A stretch of 54,710 nucleotides of DNA from a bacterium HR10 (GTDB taxonomy: Bacteria > Acidobacteriota > Blastocatellia > HR10), in NCBI GenBank assembly GCA_002923315.1, contig BEHM01000023.1, forward strand, positions 1-54,710, written 5' to 3'. Below are positions 28,172 through 36,156 of this stretch, piece after piece (within the stretch, counting starts at the first letter, position 1; each line of letters opens with the position of its first letter). A model generated the notes under the pieces. The model made no database searches, was not told the origin of the DNA, and saw only the letters and a program-made list of their open reading frames with translations. The translations under genes and the position numbers were made by a program.

Positions 28172-28584
28172 TGCCGGACGTCCGAGTCGTACTCGCCGAG
28201 GATCATCTCTTCATCGGTCATTCGCCGAGCGGTCGCGCGATCGTCATTGACGCGGATCGAGAGCGGGATAGCGCTCCCGGTCCTATGCAGCTTCTTCTGC
28301 TCGCCCTGGGTGCATGCACGGGGACGGATGTCGCGACGATCTTGAGGAAGAAGCGGCAGCAGGTGACGCACTACGAGGTGCGCGTCTCCGCCGAACAGCG
28401 CGACGCGTATCCGCGCATCTGGCAAAACATCGTCGTGCGTCACATCGTGCGCGGACGGCAGATCTCCGAGGCGGCCGTGCGCGAAGCCGTTCACCTCTCC
28501 GAGACGAAATACTGCAGCGTCTCCGCGATGCTCGGCGCGGCGACGACCGTCACCATGACCTATGAGATCGAAGACGAAAGCTGA
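28171..28584 (+). CDS. OsmC/Ohr-family protein
   Basis: 137 residues. Its ATG overlaps the stop of the M28 gene (TGATG). The OsmC/Ohr fold is indicated by MQLLLLALGACTGTDVATILRKKRQ and by the two redox cysteines C49 (GACTG) and C115 (KYCSVSAML), with the family's VTMTYEIE ending. Members reduce organic hydroperoxides using dithiols, or act as general stress proteins. The short YhfA-like form, without Ohr-specific features, makes the exact peroxide substrate uncertain. It overlaps the next gene by 23 bp. Confidence 0.88.
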   Translation: MPDVRVVLAEDHLFIGHSPSGRAIVIDADRERDSAPGPMQLLLLALGACTGTDVATILRKKRQQVTHYEVRVSAEQRDAYPRIWQNIVVRHIVRGRQISEAAVREAVHLSETKYCSVSAMLGAATTVTMTYEIEDES

Positions 28585-29158
28585 TGCGGAGCTTCCGACA
28601 CGCGCTCGGCGAGCGGCGCGGCCCTTCCCCGAGCTGGCCTCGCCGATCTTCGTCGTCCAGAAGCATCGCGCGTCGCGCTTGCACTATGACTTCCGCCTGG
28701 AGATCGGGGGCGTGCTCGCCTCCTGGGCCATCCCCAAAGGGCCGTCGCTCTCGCCGCGCGAGAAACGGCTCGCCGTGCGAACGGACGATCACCCCCTCGG
28801 ATACGCGACGTTCGAGGGGAAGATCCCGCCGGGGAGCTACGGCGCCGGCACCGTGATCGTCTGGGATTACGGGCGATGGGAGATGCAGCAGGCGGACGAA
28901 GATCCACAGCGCGCGCTGCAGGCGGGCGCGTTGAAGTTCATCCTGCACGGGCAGAAGCTGCGCGGGCGATGGGCTCTCGTCCGGTTGAGAGGACGTTCGG
29001 AGAATGCCTGGTTGCTCATTAAAGAGCGCGATGCGGAGGCTCGGGAGGACTTCGCGATCACGGAGGCGGCGCCTCACTCGGCCCTCTCCGGGCGAACCCT
29101 GGAGGATGTCGAACGAGATCCGGAGGCCCCGGTGCTCTCGTGCGCCGATTTCGGATGA
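28562..29158 (+). CDS. Stand-alone LigD-type 3'-phosphoesterase domain protein
   Basis: 198 residues. It matches the N-terminal phosphoesterase domain of the bacterial NHEJ ligase LigD: FVVQKHRASRLHYDFRLEIG with the metal-site His, Asp and Arg, WAIPKGPSLSPREKRLAVRTDDHPLGY with a second histidine, and FEGKIPPGSYGAGTVIVWDYG. The domain trims 3' ribonucleotides or 3' phosphates at broken ends. No ligase or polymerase domain follows in frame and no ku gene is visible in the window, so it works alone or with proteins encoded elsewhere. The start at 28562 lies inside osmC; no ribosome site is evident, so coupling to the upstream gene is likely. Confidence 0.88.
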   Translation: MRSKTKADAELPTRARRAARPFPELASPIFVVQKHRASRLHYDFRLEIGGVLASWAIPKGPSLSPREKRLAVRTDDHPLGYATFEGKIPPGSYGAGTVIVWDYGRWEMQQADEDPQRALQAGALKFILHGQKLRGRWALVRLRGRSENAWLLIKERDAEAREDFAITEAAPHSALSGRTLEDVERDPEAPVLSCADFG

Positions 29159-29169
29159 GGCCGGAGCGC

Positions 29170-29198
29170 TTGACGCCGCGACTGAATCGTACTCTAAT
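29170..29198 (+). promoter_or_regulatory. Promoter of the HEAT-like gene and dcd
   Basis: TTGACG (29170-29175), 17-bp spacer, TCTAAT (29193-29198), one mismatch from consensus in each box. The 29159-29374 interval holds this promoter and a leader of about 170 nt; no gene is supported in it. Confidence 0.65.
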
Positions 29199-29374
29199 TC
29201 GCACGGTGCTGGTGCGAAGGCGGTTGCCGGAAGGAGATCGAAATCACGACCGGAGCGTGGGCGCTTCGGTCGAAGCGAGGAGGCTCTCTGCTGCGACCTC
29301 CGGAGCGGTGGGACGCGGACGGGCGACCCTGCTGCGCCTGGGAGAGGTCGGGCGCTCTTCCCTCAGGGAGCGAG

Positions 29375-30925
29375 ATGAGGAAGCGAGGTATGCACAGCTA
29401 CTTTCGGATCGTGAACGAGCTGGATCGGCTCTTGAAGAGCACGCTGACTCCGGACCAATGGGATGCGCGGATCACCGAACTGGCCAAACGCATCGAGCGC
29501 GAACACGCCCAGGCCATCCCCCTCCTGTTCAAGACGCTGCGCACGACAGAGGATGCGGATCTGGCCTCCCTCATCATCTTCGTCATCGAGCGAATGGAGG
29601 ACCCGAGGGCCCTCGAGCATGCCCTGGAGATCATGCGCGATCCTTCGGTCGCCGATGAGGTGAAGGTGGCATTGCTGCCCTTCCTCCTCCGCCACAACGT
29701 GGGCCCCTCGTCGCCCGAACTGGCGGGCGCGTTCAAAGACCCGCGCTCGATCTCCCGCACGCTCACGGGATGGCTCCTGGATGGTCTCGCCGAGGACGAG
29801 GACGCCATCGCCCCCATCGTCGCGGACCTCGAACAATGGGATCAAGACGCGCAACGGCAATGGCTCGAACACTTCGGCGAACGAGGGGACGAGCGAGCGC
29901 TGCCGCTGCTGGCGACGGTGGCGGAGTCGCGGGATGTGGAGCTGGCGCGCATGGCCATCGCGGAGATCGCCCGCATCCCGTCCGGACGCACGATCTTCAC
30001 CCTGGAGAATCTCTTCAACCATCGCGAGGCGCTCTGGGGGGAGATCGAGCGCGCGCTGCGGAGACTGCGGGCGGCGGGATTGCGCGCGTCTCCTCTTTTC
30101 ACTGCCCCCGGACCGGTGCGAGAATGCTGGCTCACCCACATAGACGGCTATGGGAATCAGCTCTTGCTCATCGCCCGAGAGGGCGAGGGTGGCCGATATG
30201 ACACTGCCCTCTTCACGCTGAGCGAACGCGAGGGGATCCCCGAATGCTTCAGCGCCCGCGGGCTCACACCGCGCGACTACCGGAGCGTGGTGGCGCTGAT
30301 GCGCCGCGAGACCCCTCTTGTTCCCATCAGCTATGAAGAGGCGCGCACTCTGGTGCGCGATGCGCTCTTCATCGCTCGACGTCATCGCGCCCTCATCTGC
30401 CCAGAGTTCGCCTTCCGGCGGCGGATCTTCGGGGACGATGATCTCTCGCCCAAAGAATATCGCCCCGCGTTCCCGGACTTCCTGCTCGCGGAAGTGCGCC
30501 GCCAGTATGCGGAGCTTCTGGCCACGTCCGATCGGTTGCTCTCCGTCTTCCCGTTCTCGGACTGGTGGATGGACACACCGGCCGCTCGCGAGTTCATCGC
30601 GCGGCGAAAGCTCGACGCGACGTCCCTCCGTCTCACGCGGAAGATCGTCCTCGCCTTCATCGAGGAGATCATCGAGCCCGAACGCGAGATCCTGGCGCGG
30701 CGGTTCGCGCTGACGGCCGAATTCCTCTTGCACCTGATCGGCGGCCGCGCGCCCCGCTCGACCTATCCCTGGAAGGCGACGCTCGCCCTCTGGAAGGCCC
30801 TCCGCGACCGACGGCGATCGCTGTCGAAGATTCCGTTCTTCCACGAACTGGCGAGAGTCACCATCGCCGGTCTGGCCGCGAACGCCGGTCACGACGAGAA
30901 CCCTTCGCGCGAATCTCACCCGTGA
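29375..30925 (+). CDS. Uncharacterised protein with N-terminal HEAT-like helical repeats
   Basis: 516 residues from the ATG at 29375 after GGGAGCGAG. The first 230 residues are paired amphipathic helices with HEAT-like spacing (AIPLLFKTLRTTEDADLASLIIFVIERMED, VALLPFLLRHN, ALPLLATVAESRDVELARMAIAEIARI). A middle part (about 245-330) has strands such as ECWLTHIDGYGNQLLLIAREGEGGRYDTALFTLSE. The C-terminal third is helical again. No catalytic motif, signal peptide or membrane segment is visible. It is cytoplasmic and co-transcribed with dCTP deaminase (15 bp apart). HEAT arrays usually hold protein partners; the function is unknown to me. Confidence 0.85.
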   Translation: MRKRGMHSYFRIVNELDRLLKSTLTPDQWDARITELAKRIEREHAQAIPLLFKTLRTTEDADLASLIIFVIERMEDPRALEHALEIMRDPSVADEVKVALLPFLLRHNVGPSSPELAGAFKDPRSISRTLTGWLLDGLAEDEDAIAPIVADLEQWDQDAQRQWLEHFGERGDERALPLLATVAESRDVELARMAIAEIARIPSGRTIFTLENLFNHREALWGEIERALRRLRAAGLRASPLFTAPGPVRECWLTHIDGYGNQLLLIAREGEGGRYDTALFTLSEREGIPECFSARGLTPRDYRSVVALMRRETPLVPISYEEARTLVRDALFIARRHRALICPEFAFRRRIFGDDDLSPKEYRPAFPDFLLAEVRRQYAELLATSDRLLSVFPFSDWWMDTPAAREFIARRKLDATSLRLTRKIVLAFIEEIIEPEREILARRFALTAEFLLHLIGGRAPRSTYPWKATLALWKALRDRRRSLSKIPFFHELARVTIAGLAANAGHDENPSRESHP

Positions 30926-30940
30926 GCTCAGGAGGTCGCC

Positions 30941-31531
30941 ATGCCGGTGAAATCGGACAAGTGGATTCGTCGCATGGCCCTGGAATATGGCATGATCGTC
31001 CCCTTCGAGGAACGCTTGATCCGCGAGGTCGAAGGCCGACGGATCATCAGCGCCGGCCTCTCCAGCTACGGATACGATATTCGCCTGGCGAAGGATGGCT
31101 TCTTCATCTTCTCCCCGATCAAAGGGCGAGAGATTGATCCCAAGAACTTCGACACAAGCAGCCTGATCGAAGCGCCGCTGCGGACGGCCGAGGATGGGTC
31201 GCAATATTGGCTCCTGCCGCCGCTCTCCTATGCGCTGGGGGTCACGGTCGAGACCTTCAATATTCCCCGGCGCGTGATCGGCCTGGCCTTCGGCAAGAGC
31301 ACGTATGCGCGCTCGGGCGTCATCATCAATGCGACGCCACTGGAACCCTGCTGGCGGGGCCGCCTGGTGCTGGAGATCTCGAACTCGGCCGATCTGCCCG
31401 TCCGCATTTACGCCGAAGAGGGCATCGGGCAGATCATCTTCATCGAGAGCGACGAGGAGTGCGACGTCTCGTATGAAGATCGGCAGGGGAAATACCAGGA
31501 CCAGACCGGACTGGTCCCGCCCCGCGTTTGA
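30941..31531 (+). CDS. dcd: dCTP deaminase
   Basis: 196 residues with AGGAGGT before the ATG. It deaminates dCTP to dUTP, feeding dTMP synthesis; some members also hydrolyse dUTP directly. Family motifs: IISAGLSSYGYDIRL, the GKSTYARSGVIINATPLEP segment and the catalytic-region WRGRLVLEISN, ending in the nucleotide-closing GKYQDQTGLVPPRV. The length is typical of the homotrimeric monofunctional enzyme. Whether it is bifunctional cannot be settled by eye. It is the last gene of the plus-strand operon and converges on the next gene with 8 bp between stops. Confidence 0.95.
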   Translation: MPVKSDKWIRRMALEYGMIVPFEERLIREVEGRRIISAGLSSYGYDIRLAKDGFFIFSPIKGREIDPKNFDTSSLIEAPLRTAEDGSQYWLLPPLSYALGVTVETFNIPRRVIGLAFGKSTYARSGVIINATPLEPCWRGRLVLEISNSADLPVRIYAEEGIGQIIFIESDEECDVSYEDRQGKYQDQTGLVPPRV

Positions 31532-31539
31532 GCACGCCC

Positions 31540-32493
31540 TCACTCACCCCATTCGATGAGCGCGGCGGCCAGCAGGGGGATCAGAATCTCGTGATGTCCC
31601 GTCAAGGCGAAGCCGCGCCCCACGCCGGCGACCGGGCGTCGCACGACGTTCGTCATCGGGCGATAGTGCTGGATGAAATCGAAGTTCGCCGTCGTGATGT
31701 CCTGCAGTTTCACGCCGAGATTGCGCGCGACAGTGACCGCCTTCAGGAAGACTTCGGGCAGCATCACGGCTGATCCGAGATTGAGATAGACTCCGCCGCC
31801 ATCCATCTCCCGGACGAGGGTGCAGAAGAGGAGAAAATCGCGATGGCTGGTGGCGCCAATGGCCGCGCCGCTCGCCGAAGGATGAAGGTGCGTGATGTCC
31901 GCGCCCAGACTGATGTGCACGGTCACTGGAACGCGCTCAGCATATGCGGCGTGCAGCAGCGAGAAGGCCTTGTACGGAGGATCGAGCCGATGCAGCGCGC
32001 GCCCGAGGGCTTCGCCCAATCCGAGGCCGTCTCGATACCCCTCACTGATGGCCTCGTTGATCAATCGGCCCGTCTCCTCAGCCATGCCGAACTGCCCTTC
32101 GCCCAAAGAAGCATCCACATCTTCAGAGGTTGCGCCGCAGAGCGCGATCTCGAAGTCGTGGATCAGCCCCGCGCCAGTCATCGCCACCCCCGTGATCAAC
32201 CGCCGGCGCAGCAGATCAATGAGGATCGGAGCCAAACCGCATTTGATGACGTGCCCGCCTAATCCCGCGAGGACCGGCTTGCCGCGCCGACGCGCCCGAT
32301 GAATGCTCTCAACAAGAGCTCGAAAGTCTTCGCCCGCGAGCACGCGTGGCAGACTCTCGAGGAAGACCTTCACCGGAGCGCCTCGCTCATGCGGCTTCGC
32401 GAAATCGCGGACGCTGACCTTGCTCGGGCGCTCAAAGAGGCTGTACGTCCGAAGCGGCGTGAGGTCAATCGGGCGCTGGTCGTAGATGCTCAT
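31540..32493 (-). CDS. Deoxyhypusine-synthase-like protein of unknown function
   Basis: 317 residues, with the ATG at 32493. The order of motifs suggests the deoxyhypusine synthase fold: PVLAGLGGHVIKCGLAPILIDLLRRRLITGVAMTGAGLIHDFEIAL parallels the NAD-binding strand-helix region of that family. YLNLGSAVMLPEVFLKAV follows. The true deoxyhypusine synthase lysine motif was not found, and bacteria lack eIF5A, so the substrate must differ; NAD binding and polyamine-like chemistry are only guesses. The conserved GAGLIHDFEIAL and TSEDVDASLGEGQFGMAEETG blocks would be good search seeds. No clear Shine-Dalgarno sequence precedes the start. Confidence 0.8.
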   Translation of the reverse strand: MSIYDQRPIDLTPLRTYSLFERPSKVSVRDFAKPHERGAPVKVFLESLPRVLAGEDFRALVESIHRARRRGKPVLAGLGGHVIKCGLAPILIDLLRRRLITGVAMTGAGLIHDFEIALCGATSEDVDASLGEGQFGMAEETGRLINEAISEGYRDGLGLGEALGRALHRLDPPYKAFSLLHAAYAERVPVTVHISLGADITHLHPSASGAAIGATSHRDFLLFCTLVREMDGGGVYLNLGSAVMLPEVFLKAVTVARNLGVKLQDITTANFDFIQHYRPMTNVVRRPVAGVGRGFALTGHHEILIPLLAAALIEWGE

Positions 32494-32546
32494 ATGACGG
32501 CGTCACCCGAAGGGAGGGGCGAGCGATCCCCTCCCCATCGGTCACC

Positions 32547-33227
32547 TCACCGGCGTGCCGGCAGAACCAGCTCGCGGTCGAGCACCATGCCGATCTCCGT
32601 CCCCGAGGGGACTTCCACTTCGGCGCCCTTTCGCAGGAGCGCAGCCGCCGTGCCCAAGCCGGCACCAATGGCCGCGCCAACCCCCGCGCCTTTGCCGCCA
32701 CCGGCCGCCGCTCCAATGACCGCGCCCACGCCCGCACCCCCTCCGATAAAGATGGCATCACGCTTGATCGAGGACTTCCCTTTGACCTCGCCCTCTTGAC
32801 CGACTTCGCGGGATTCTCCCTCCGGAGTCTCCAGACTGGCGAGCGATCCATAGATGCGGTACTTCTGCCCCGAAGGGAGCTGAAGCTCCTCGAACGTGAC
32901 GGCGATGGTTCCACTGCGCCGCCGCGCCGCTCGCGTGACCGAGGTCACCCGCCCCGTCACGATGCTTCCCACGGGGACAGCGACCACCTCGCCGACGACG
33001 ACGGGAGCAATGACCTCCGCTGTGAAGGTGTCACCTTTTTGAGCCGTCCGAGAACTGAGTCCTTGTCGAAGCCGAAGCCGAAAGAGCGTGTCCACGGGGA
33101 CACGCACGCTCTCCTGCACCACCGCGACGCGCAAGGGTCGCGCCCCTTCATGCCCGCTCTGGGGGAGCGCCCCCACCGAGAGCGCGAGCACCGTCACCAG
33201 ACTCTGCGCTGCAAGTCGTCTCCTCAT
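32547..33227 (-). CDS. Exported glycine-zipper protein
   Basis: 226 residues with a GAGGAGGGA ribosome site. Signal peptide (RRRLAAQSLVTVLALSVGALPQ), then a beta-rich part (about 55-130, TAEVIAPVVVGEVVAVPVGSIVTGRVTSVTRA, like TrbI/VirB10-type beta segments), and a glycine-zipper stretch (about 165-200, GGGAGVGAVIGAAAGGGKGAG) able to insert into or oligomerise in a membrane. It ends with a short strand region. It is probably an envelope protein; the function is not known. Confidence 0.82.
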   Translation of the reverse strand: MRRRLAAQSLVTVLALSVGALPQSGHEGARPLRVAVVQESVRVPVDTLFRLRLRQGLSSRTAQKGDTFTAEVIAPVVVGEVVAVPVGSIVTGRVTSVTRAARRRSGTIAVTFEELQLPSGQKYRIYGSLASLETPEGESREVGQEGEVKGKSSIKRDAIFIGGGAGVGAVIGAAAGGGKGAGVGAAIGAGLGTAAALLRKGAEVEVPSGTEIGMVLDRELVLPARR

Positions 33228-33324
33228 GGTTCCCTCCTCGATTCAAAGTGGCTTCACCATGCTCTTTAGATGCGCGGGAAGCGCCATCGGACGCCTCCGG
33301 CCACGGGCGGCTCTTCCGGATCGC

Positions 33325-34167
33325 TCACGGCGTGATGAACTGCCGCGCGTTCTCCGGCGTGATGATCACTCCGCGGGCGACGTGTCCGACCGAGGGGAGC
33401 TGGGCCGGTTGCCCATTGATCGTCACCTTCAGCGCGGGGACGCTTCCGACCGACAAGCGCACCTGCTTCTGCGGCGTGAAGGTGCGCACATCGCCAGCGC
33501 GCAACATCTCCTGTCGCGGCTTCGGCTCATCGTCCACCTGGACCGAGATCCAGCAGTTTCCCGTCGCCTCCAGCCGAATCTCCAGCGGTTTCGACGCCGA
33601 CGAGATGCTCGGCGCGGGAGTGGGAGAGACCGTCGCCGACTCCGTCTCGGCGCTCACCGAAGAGGGGGCCGAAACGCTCTCGGAGGAAGGTGCCACGGGG
33701 GCGCGAGCCGGTTCCCGGTTCTCCAGGACAGGTGCGGGCTGCGACCCTCGCTGTTCCCACAAGCGTTTCCCCTCCCGCTGCCAATAGTGCCATCCTCCAT
33801 ACCCCCCCACAGCCAGCACGCCCGCGACGAAGAGAATGACGACGACGCGCGTCCAGAAGATCGAACGCGCGCGCTCGGCCGCCACCGTCGTGAAGGGGTA
33901 TCGCGGGATCTCTTCCCGCGTCTGTCCCGTCTGCTCATAGTACCGGGCGATCGCCTCCTCCTCGTCCATCCCCACATGACGGGCGTAGGTTCGAATGAAG
34001 GAGCGGGTGAAGAGTCCGCCCGGCAGGGAGGCGAAGTCGTCCTCCTCAATGGCACGGAGGAAGCGCACGGCCACGCGCGTCGCGTTCGAGATGTCCTGCA
34101 GCTCGATCCCTTTGGCTTCGCGGCGACGTCGCAGTTCCTGGCCGAGCGTCAACCGTTCCGTCTGCAT
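33325..34167 (-). CDS. RodZ-like helix-turn-helix membrane protein
   Basis: 280 residues. A cytoplasmic HTH_25-type domain (about 5-80; LGQELRRRREAKGIELQDISNATRVAVRFLRAIEEDDF, then LPGGLFTRSFIRTYARHVG) is followed by one transmembrane helix (about 103-124). A Pro/Ser/Ala-rich linker (about 135-190) leads to a C-terminal beta domain of DUF4115 type (LEIRLEATGNCWISVQVDDE, QVRLSVGSVPALKVTINGQPAQL). This is the layout of RodZ, which links MreB filaments to the cell-wall elongation machinery. No mre genes lie nearby, so the assignment rests on domain order. Confidence 0.85.
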   Translation of the reverse strand: MQTERLTLGQELRRRREAKGIELQDISNATRVAVRFLRAIEEDDFASLPGGLFTRSFIRTYARHVGMDEEEAIARYYEQTGQTREEIPRYPFTTVAAERARSIFWTRVVVILFVAGVLAVGGYGGWHYWQREGKRLWEQRGSQPAPVLENREPARAPVAPSSESVSAPSSVSAETESATVSPTPAPSISSASKPLEIRLEATGNCWISVQVDDEPKPRQEMLRAGDVRTFTPQKQVRLSVGSVPALKVTINGQPAQLPSVGHVARGVIITPENARQFITP

Positions 34168-34187
34168 ATCCCCCTCCCCGACGCTGT

Positions 34188-34217
34188 AAATATGCCGCGC
34201 CCCCCCGAGGCTGTCAA
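34188..34217 (-). promoter_or_regulatory. Promoter of the RodZ-like gene
   Basis: Minus strand: TTGACA (34217-34212), 18-bp spacer, ATATTT (34193-34188), about 20 bp before the ATG at 34167. The short leader holds the GGGGAGGGGG ribosome site. Confidence 0.5.
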
Positions 34218-34239
34218 GCGACCCGCCCGCGAACGTGCT

Positions 34240-34665
34240 TCAGCGACCCATGCACTCGATGAAGGCCTCGGGGAGCGTCCGCGCGCGCCCCTCGCGATCC
34301 ACGACGACATGTACCGTCTCCCCTTCGGCGAGCTTCCGCCCATCCGCGCGATGGAGGATCTCGTACCGAAAACTCAACGACCGCCGGCGTCGGTCCCCGA
34401 GCCAGGTGCGGATGACGATCTCATCATCGTACCGAGCCGGGGCCAGATACCGACATCGCGCCTCGACCACGACCAGATAGAGCCCGAACTCCTCCTCCAG
34501 CCGCCGATAGGCGAATCCGCGTTGCCGACAGAACTCGCTGCGCCCGATCTCGAACCAGACGAAGTGATTCGCATAGTAGGCCACCCCCATCTGATCCGTC
34601 TCCGCATACCGCACGCGCGTCGTCACCTCAACCGGCTCGCGATTTCCCCCATCCATCATCTCCAT
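34240..34665 (-). CDS. YbgC/4HBT-family acyl-CoA thioesterase
   Basis: About 141 residues from the ATG at 34665; ATGs at 34659 and 34656 or a TTG at 34692 are possible alternatives, none with a decisive ribosome site. The hotdog fold is shown by TTRVRYAETDQMGVAYYANHFVWFEIGRSEF, with the catalytic Asp of the YAETDxMGxxxxxxY motif, then LYLVVVEARCRYLAPARYDDEIVIRTWL. It should hydrolyse acyl- or hydroxybenzoyl-type CoA esters in the cytoplasm. YbgC itself associates with the Tol-Pal system, but no tol genes are present here. It is divergent from the peptidase gene at 34746. Confidence 0.88.
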   Translation of the reverse strand: MEMMDGGNREPVEVTTRVRYAETDQMGVAYYANHFVWFEIGRSEFCRQRGFAYRRLEEEFGLYLVVVEARCRYLAPARYDDEIVIRTWLGDRRRRSLSFRYEILHRADGRKLAEGETVHVVVDREGRARTLPEAFIECMGR

Positions 34666-34685
34666 CCCCTGCACCGTGTGGCGAT

Positions 34686-34714
34686 TTGACAAACCCCTCG
34701 ACTTCAGCTACAAA
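34686..34714 (+). promoter_or_regulatory. Promoter of the HELVH metallopeptidase gene
   Basis: TTGACA (34686-34691), 17-bp spacer, TACAAA (34709-34714), with the ATG at 34746. The -35 box lies over the upstream end of the divergent thioesterase gene. Confidence 0.6.
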
Positions 34715-34745
34715 CGGAGTGAAATGTAGGGCCGAGGACGCGACG

Positions 34746-36140
34746 ATGTCAAAACGAAACAATGTCTCCCGGTCGCTACGATGGCGGATCGCCTATGTGA
34801 GCGGTTGTCTCCTTCTGCTGCTTCTGTCCGCCGCTTCGTCGCCAGAGCGACGCTCGACGTTCGAGCAAACAGTTCGCCCGAATGTCCTGAGCTTAGTCGA
34901 GGAGATCCTCGCCGAAGTCAGCCATCTTCGCGGCCTACCGGTGCGACACCCCGTGAATGCGGGTCTCCAATCTCGCGCGGAGATCGAACGCTATCTGCTC
35001 GAAGACGTGAACAGGAAGATCTCCCCTGAGGAGTTCGACGCCGCGGCGAAAGCCCTCATCGCCTTCGGCCTCGCGCCGCCCGGATTCGACTACCGCGATC
35101 TGCTGCTGCGGATTCTGACCGAGCAGGTCGCCGGATACTATCGCCCGAGGACGAAGACGCTCTATCTGGCCGACTGGTTAACCCCGGAGGAACAGCGATG
35201 GGTCATGGTGCATGAGCTGGTCCATGCGCTTCAGGATCAACATTTCGATCTGCGGCGATTCGAGGACGGGCCCAAAGGAGAGAGCGATCGCGACCTGGCC
35301 ATCCACGCGCTGATCGAAGGCGAGGCGATGGGCGTGATGCTCACCTATATCCTGAAACCGCAGGGCATGGACCTGACCTCGCTCCCCGTCCCTCTCACCG
35401 CCGTCTTCGAGCAGCTCCAAGCGATGGGCGATGAGCGGAGTCGAGTCCTGCAGAGCGCTCCGGCCGCCGTGCGCGAGAGTTTGCTCTTCCCGTACACCTA
35501 TGGGGCGGCTTTCGTCCAATATCTGGTGCGGCACGGTTCATGGGCGCACGTCTCGCGCGCGTATGCTGACCCGCCAGATTCAACCGAGCAAATTCTCCAT
35601 CCGGAGAAATTCCTCGCCCGCGATCGCCCGGTTCGGATCCGCTTGGCCGACATTCGTCCTCTGCTCAGTCGGTCCCTGCGGCGGCGCTTGACCGATCGCA
35701 ACGGCGAGTTCGGATACCTCCTCATTCTGCGCGAGTATCTGGACAAGTCGGTGGCCGAGCGCGCGGCCCAAGGGTGGGATGGCGATCAGTTCGCCCTCTA
35801 TGAGGACGCGCGCACGGGACACCTCCTTCTGGTTCACCTCTCGACGTGGGAGGACGCGGACGAAGCGCGCGAGTTCGCCGAGGCGTACGCTCGCCGGATC
35901 GAGCGGCGGTACAAGAGGGCGCGAGCGATCCCGTACGCGTCGGAGATGCCGTGGCGGTCTTGGGAGACCGAAGCCGGCCGCGTCTACCTCGAGCGTCGCG
36001 GCAGAGACGTGCTCATCGTCGAAGGCATGCGGGAGGAATGGGCGGATCGCTGGCCCCGCCTCCGCCACGCGCTGTGGGCGAGTCGAAAGTCCCCAGCCCA
36101 ACGAACGCCGTCGGCCGACAGAGCCCGAGCGATTTCCTGA
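34746..36140 (+). CDS. Exported HExxH zinc metallopeptidase-like protein
   Basis: 464 residues from the ATG at 34746; an upstream ATG would start inside the promoter. A signal or anchor helix (about 14-30, WRIAYVSGCLLLLLLSAASS) is followed by a helical domain. The zinc-binding H156-ELVH-160 occurs in VMVHELVHALQDQHFDL, and a later ALIEGEAMGVM segment is suitable for the third ligand, as in gluzincin-like peptidases. The C-terminal half ends in a mixed domain (HLLLVHLSTWEDADEAREFAEAYARRIERR). It is probably periplasmic. The next peptidase gene starts 16 bp later, so the two form an operon. The substrate is unknown. Confidence 0.83.
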   Translation: MSKRNNVSRSLRWRIAYVSGCLLLLLLSAASSPERRSTFEQTVRPNVLSLVEEILAEVSHLRGLPVRHPVNAGLQSRAEIERYLLEDVNRKISPEEFDAAAKALIAFGLAPPGFDYRDLLLRILTEQVAGYYRPRTKTLYLADWLTPEEQRWVMVHELVHALQDQHFDLRRFEDGPKGESDRDLAIHALIEGEAMGVMLTYILKPQGMDLTSLPVPLTAVFEQLQAMGDERSRVLQSAPAAVRESLLFPYTYGAAFVQYLVRHGSWAHVSRAYADPPDSTEQILHPEKFLARDRPVRIRLADIRPLLSRSLRRRLTDRNGEFGYLLILREYLDKSVAERAAQGWDGDQFALYEDARTGHLLLVHLSTWEDADEAREFAEAYARRIERRYKRARAIPYASEMPWRSWETEAGRVYLERRGRDVLIVEGMREEWADRWPRLRHALWASRKSPAQRTPSADRARAIS

Positions 36141-36156
36141 GAGGTCGTAAGGCCAT

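Noticed and set aside
34186..34239. An additional small gene between the RodZ-like and thioesterase genes
   Set aside because: The interval is fully accounted for by the RodZ-like gene promoter.
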